Positions 5,108 to 6,116 of a stretch of DNA of 6,116 bases are shown here, piece after piece. The DNA is from Oscillospiraceae bacterium (lineage in GTDB: Bacteria > Bacillota > Clostridia > Oscillospirales > Ruminococcaceae), in NCBI GenBank assembly GCA_017410745.1, contig JAFPPJ010000123.1:1-6116 (forward strand). Reading direction: 5' to 3'. Made by a program: the position numbers and the translations under genes. Each line of letters starts with the position of its first letter. Positions within the stretch are counted from its first letter, which is position 1. The notes under the pieces were generated by a model. That model saw only the letters and a program-made list of their open reading frames with translations. It was not told the DNA's origin and searched no databases.

Positions 5108-6116
5108 TGCCTGAGCAGAAACATTCCCCCACACTATCTATTGTAACATAAAAAATCGAATTGGGCAAACATTTTTCTGAATTTTCTGTAAATATTTTTA
5201 CATGCGCCCCGTTTGGCGCATGGCCATGCGGAATACCGTCTGCGGCAGGACGTTCTGTAAGTACGGGTACGGTGCTGCCGAGCATCTTTTCGTAGAAATC
5301 GTGTCTGCAAGCCATGCCTGCTGCTGATATCTCTGCAGCCCTGCGCTTCTTTATGCTGCCGGGCACCTGATCCGTCCGTGCTGCTGCGGGAGTGCCCTCC
5401 CTCGGTGAATAGGCAAATACCTGCAGATCTGAGAAGCCGATCTTTTTCACGAAGGCAAGAGATGCAGCATGATCCTCTTCCGTCTCGCTGGGAAAGCCTG
5501 TCATGATGTCGGCAGTGATGCCGCAGTCGGGGAATATCTCACGGCACATATCCACCGTCCGCTCAAAGGCAGCAGTATCATACGACCGTCCCATCTCATG
5601 CAGTATCCGGTCACATCCGCTCTGCAGGGAAAGGTGGAAGGACGGACAGAAACGTCCGGTGTTTTTCATGCGGATAAGGGTATTTCTATCAAGCATCTCG
5701 GGCTCGATCGAGCCGAGACGTATGCGTTCTATGCCGTCTGTACAGCAGGCCTCCACCGCATCGGCAAGGTCTATGCCTTCCTTTTTGCCGTAGAACATAA
5801 GATTAATGCCTATGAGTATGATCTCACGATAGCCGTTTGCGGCAAAGGACGCTGCCTGTCTGCGTATCTCATCCAGTGGCTTTGAACGCATATATCCCCT
5901 TGCGCGGGGGATGATGCAGTAGGTGCAGTTCATCGTGCAGCCGTCCTGTATCTTGATAAAGGCGCGGGTGTGCCCGTGTATCGTCTGGGCGGATATGTCT
6001 TCGAATGCATCGCCCGCCTTGTATGAAGGTATATACAGGGCAGGGGAGCGTTCCTGCAGAAATCTGCGCACAAGTCCGGGCAGAGCGCTCCTGTCCTTCG
6101 TGCCTGTGATGATATC
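5100..6116 (-). CDS. mtaB: tRNA t6A37 methylthiotransferase MtaB (5' end outside the window)
   Basis: The visible 338 residues are most of a radical SAM methylthiotransferase that adds a methylthio group to t6A at position 37 of ANN-decoding tRNAs, giving ms2t6A. The radical SAM cluster motif CTMNCTYC (CxxxCxxC) is encoded at 5939-5916, followed by IIPRARG. Motifs typical of MtaB rather than MiaB or RimO are IKIQDGC, EIILIGINL, RIRLGSIEP, HLSLQSGCDRIL, ADIMTGFPSETEEDH and FAYSPREGTPAA. At the window edge the frame is still open and reads DIITGTKDRS, the tail of the N-terminal UPF0004 domain. About 95 residues are therefore missing, including that domain's cluster cysteines. The GTG at 6071 is not the true start. 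The C-terminal ~60 residues correspond to the RNA-binding TRAM region but are divergent. The last ~90 bases are notably AT-rich and carry a likely purL promoter. It is followed by purL after 26 bases. Confidence 0.92.
   Translation of the reverse strand, partial: DIITGTKDRSALPGLVRRFLQERSPALYIPSYKAGDAFEDISAQTIHGHTRAFIKIQDGCTMNCTYCIIPRARGYMRSKPLDEIRRQAASFAANGYREIILIGINLMFYGKKEGIDLADAVEACCTDGIERIRLGSIEPEMLDRNTLIRMKNTGRFCPSFHLSLQSGCDRILHEMGRSYDTAAFERTVDMCREIFPDCGITADIMTGFPSETEEDHAASLAFVKKIGFSDLQVFAYSPREGTPAAARTDQVPGSIKKRRAAEISAAGMACRHDFYEKMLGSTVPVLTERPAADGIPHGHAPNGAHVKIFTENSEKCLPNSIFYVTIDSVGECFCSGRI
5140..5168 (-). promoter_or_regulatory. Probable purL promoter inside the 3' end of mtaB
   Basis: On the minus strand TTGCCC (5168-5163, four of six matches to TTGACA) is followed by a 17-base spacer and TACAAT (5145-5140, five of six matches to TATAAT). 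TG at 5148-5147 makes this an extended -10. The spacer is AT-rich with a run of six T. Transcription would start near 5133 and give a leader of about 60 bases before the purL ATG. I see no clear match to a PurR box or purine riboswitch in this leader. Confidence 0.6.
5187..5202. promoter_or_regulatory. AT-rich near-palindrome upstream of the purL promoter
   Basis: TGTAAATATTTTTACA is symmetric in seven of its eight base pairs. Its centre is about 60 bases upstream of the expected purL transcription start, a position often used by activators. It lies in mtaB codons for HVKIFT, so it may be a chance product of AT-rich coding. It lacks the central CG of a CcpA site, and I cannot assign it to a known regulator. 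Confidence 0.3.
5202..5230. repeat. Two overlapping inverted repeats in the end of mtaB
   Basis: ATGCGCC (5202-5208) pairs with GGCGCAT (5215-5221) around a 6-base loop. CGCATGGCCATGCG (5217-5230) is a perfect 14-bp palindrome that shares five bases with the second arm, so the two folds exclude each other. They encode part of HGHAPNGAHV, where the His-Gly/His-Ala repetition may explain some of the symmetry. The first fold is not followed by a T tract in the mtaB direction, so it is not a clear terminator. Confidence 0.4.

Noticed and set aside
5074..5124. Start of purL at the upstream ATG at 5124
   Set aside because: It would add 17 residues (MFLLRQDMIISLKRRRF) overlapping the end of mtaB. 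AAGGAG at 5086-5081 and the usual family N-terminus favour 5073.
5074..5133. Purine riboswitch or PurR site in the purL leader
   Set aside because: The leader is only about 60 bases and shows no purine aptamer junctions or recognisable PurR box by eye.
5469..5885. Plus-strand open frame of 138 codons opposite mtaB
   Set aside because: It mirrors the radical SAM domain coding sequence and shows no family motif of its own.
6069..6071. GTG at 6071 as the start of the radical SAM gene
   Set aside because: The frame stays open to the window edge and encodes DIITGTKDRS, typical of the domain upstream, so the gene begins outside the window.
1..6116. CRISPR array, mobile element, phage or defence system
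   Set aside because: No regularly spaced repeats, transposase, integrase, terminal repeats or defence-type genes are visible. Nearly all bases belong to four recognisable genes.

Overview
The window looks like chromosomal DNA from a clostridial Firmicute, most likely a Ruminococcus-type gut bacterium. Three things point there. The purine enzyme is the one-piece PurL of about 1,235 residues that many Clostridia and streptococci use in place of separate PurS/PurQ/PurL proteins. The radical SAM enzyme is the Bacillus/Clostridium-type tRNA methylthiotransferase MtaB. The promoters and Shine-Dalgarno sites are of classic Gram-positive form. The genus is an inference, not a demonstrated fact.

Layout. 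Positions 1-96 hold the last 31 codons of an unidentified plus-strand gene. A long hairpin (135-177) with a weak T tract probably ends that transcript, and its T tract runs into the -35 box of a near-perfect sigma-A promoter (183-211). This promoter drives a plus-strand isochorismatase-family hydrolase (272-814), with a repeat that could be an operator just past the expected transcription start. A strong two-way terminator hairpin (843-870) separates that gene from a convergent minus-strand block.

The minus-strand block, in order of transcription, is mtaB (6116 down to 5100; its start lies outside the window), purL (5073-1366) and a GNAT acetyltransferase (1350-877). Gaps are 26 and 15 bases, so the three genes can be co-transcribed. 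The last ~90 bases of mtaB are AT-rich and hold a plausible extended -10 promoter that would let purL and the acetyltransferase be transcribed independently of mtaB.

How the genes relate. PurL performs the fourth step of IMP synthesis, MtaB matures the base at position 37 of ANN-decoding tRNAs, and the acetyltransferase and hydrolase have unknown substrates. Nothing links them into one pathway. I see no CRISPR array, insertion sequence, tRNA or rRNA gene, phage gene or defence system. This is ordinary housekeeping DNA, and the points worth a second look are regulatory details.
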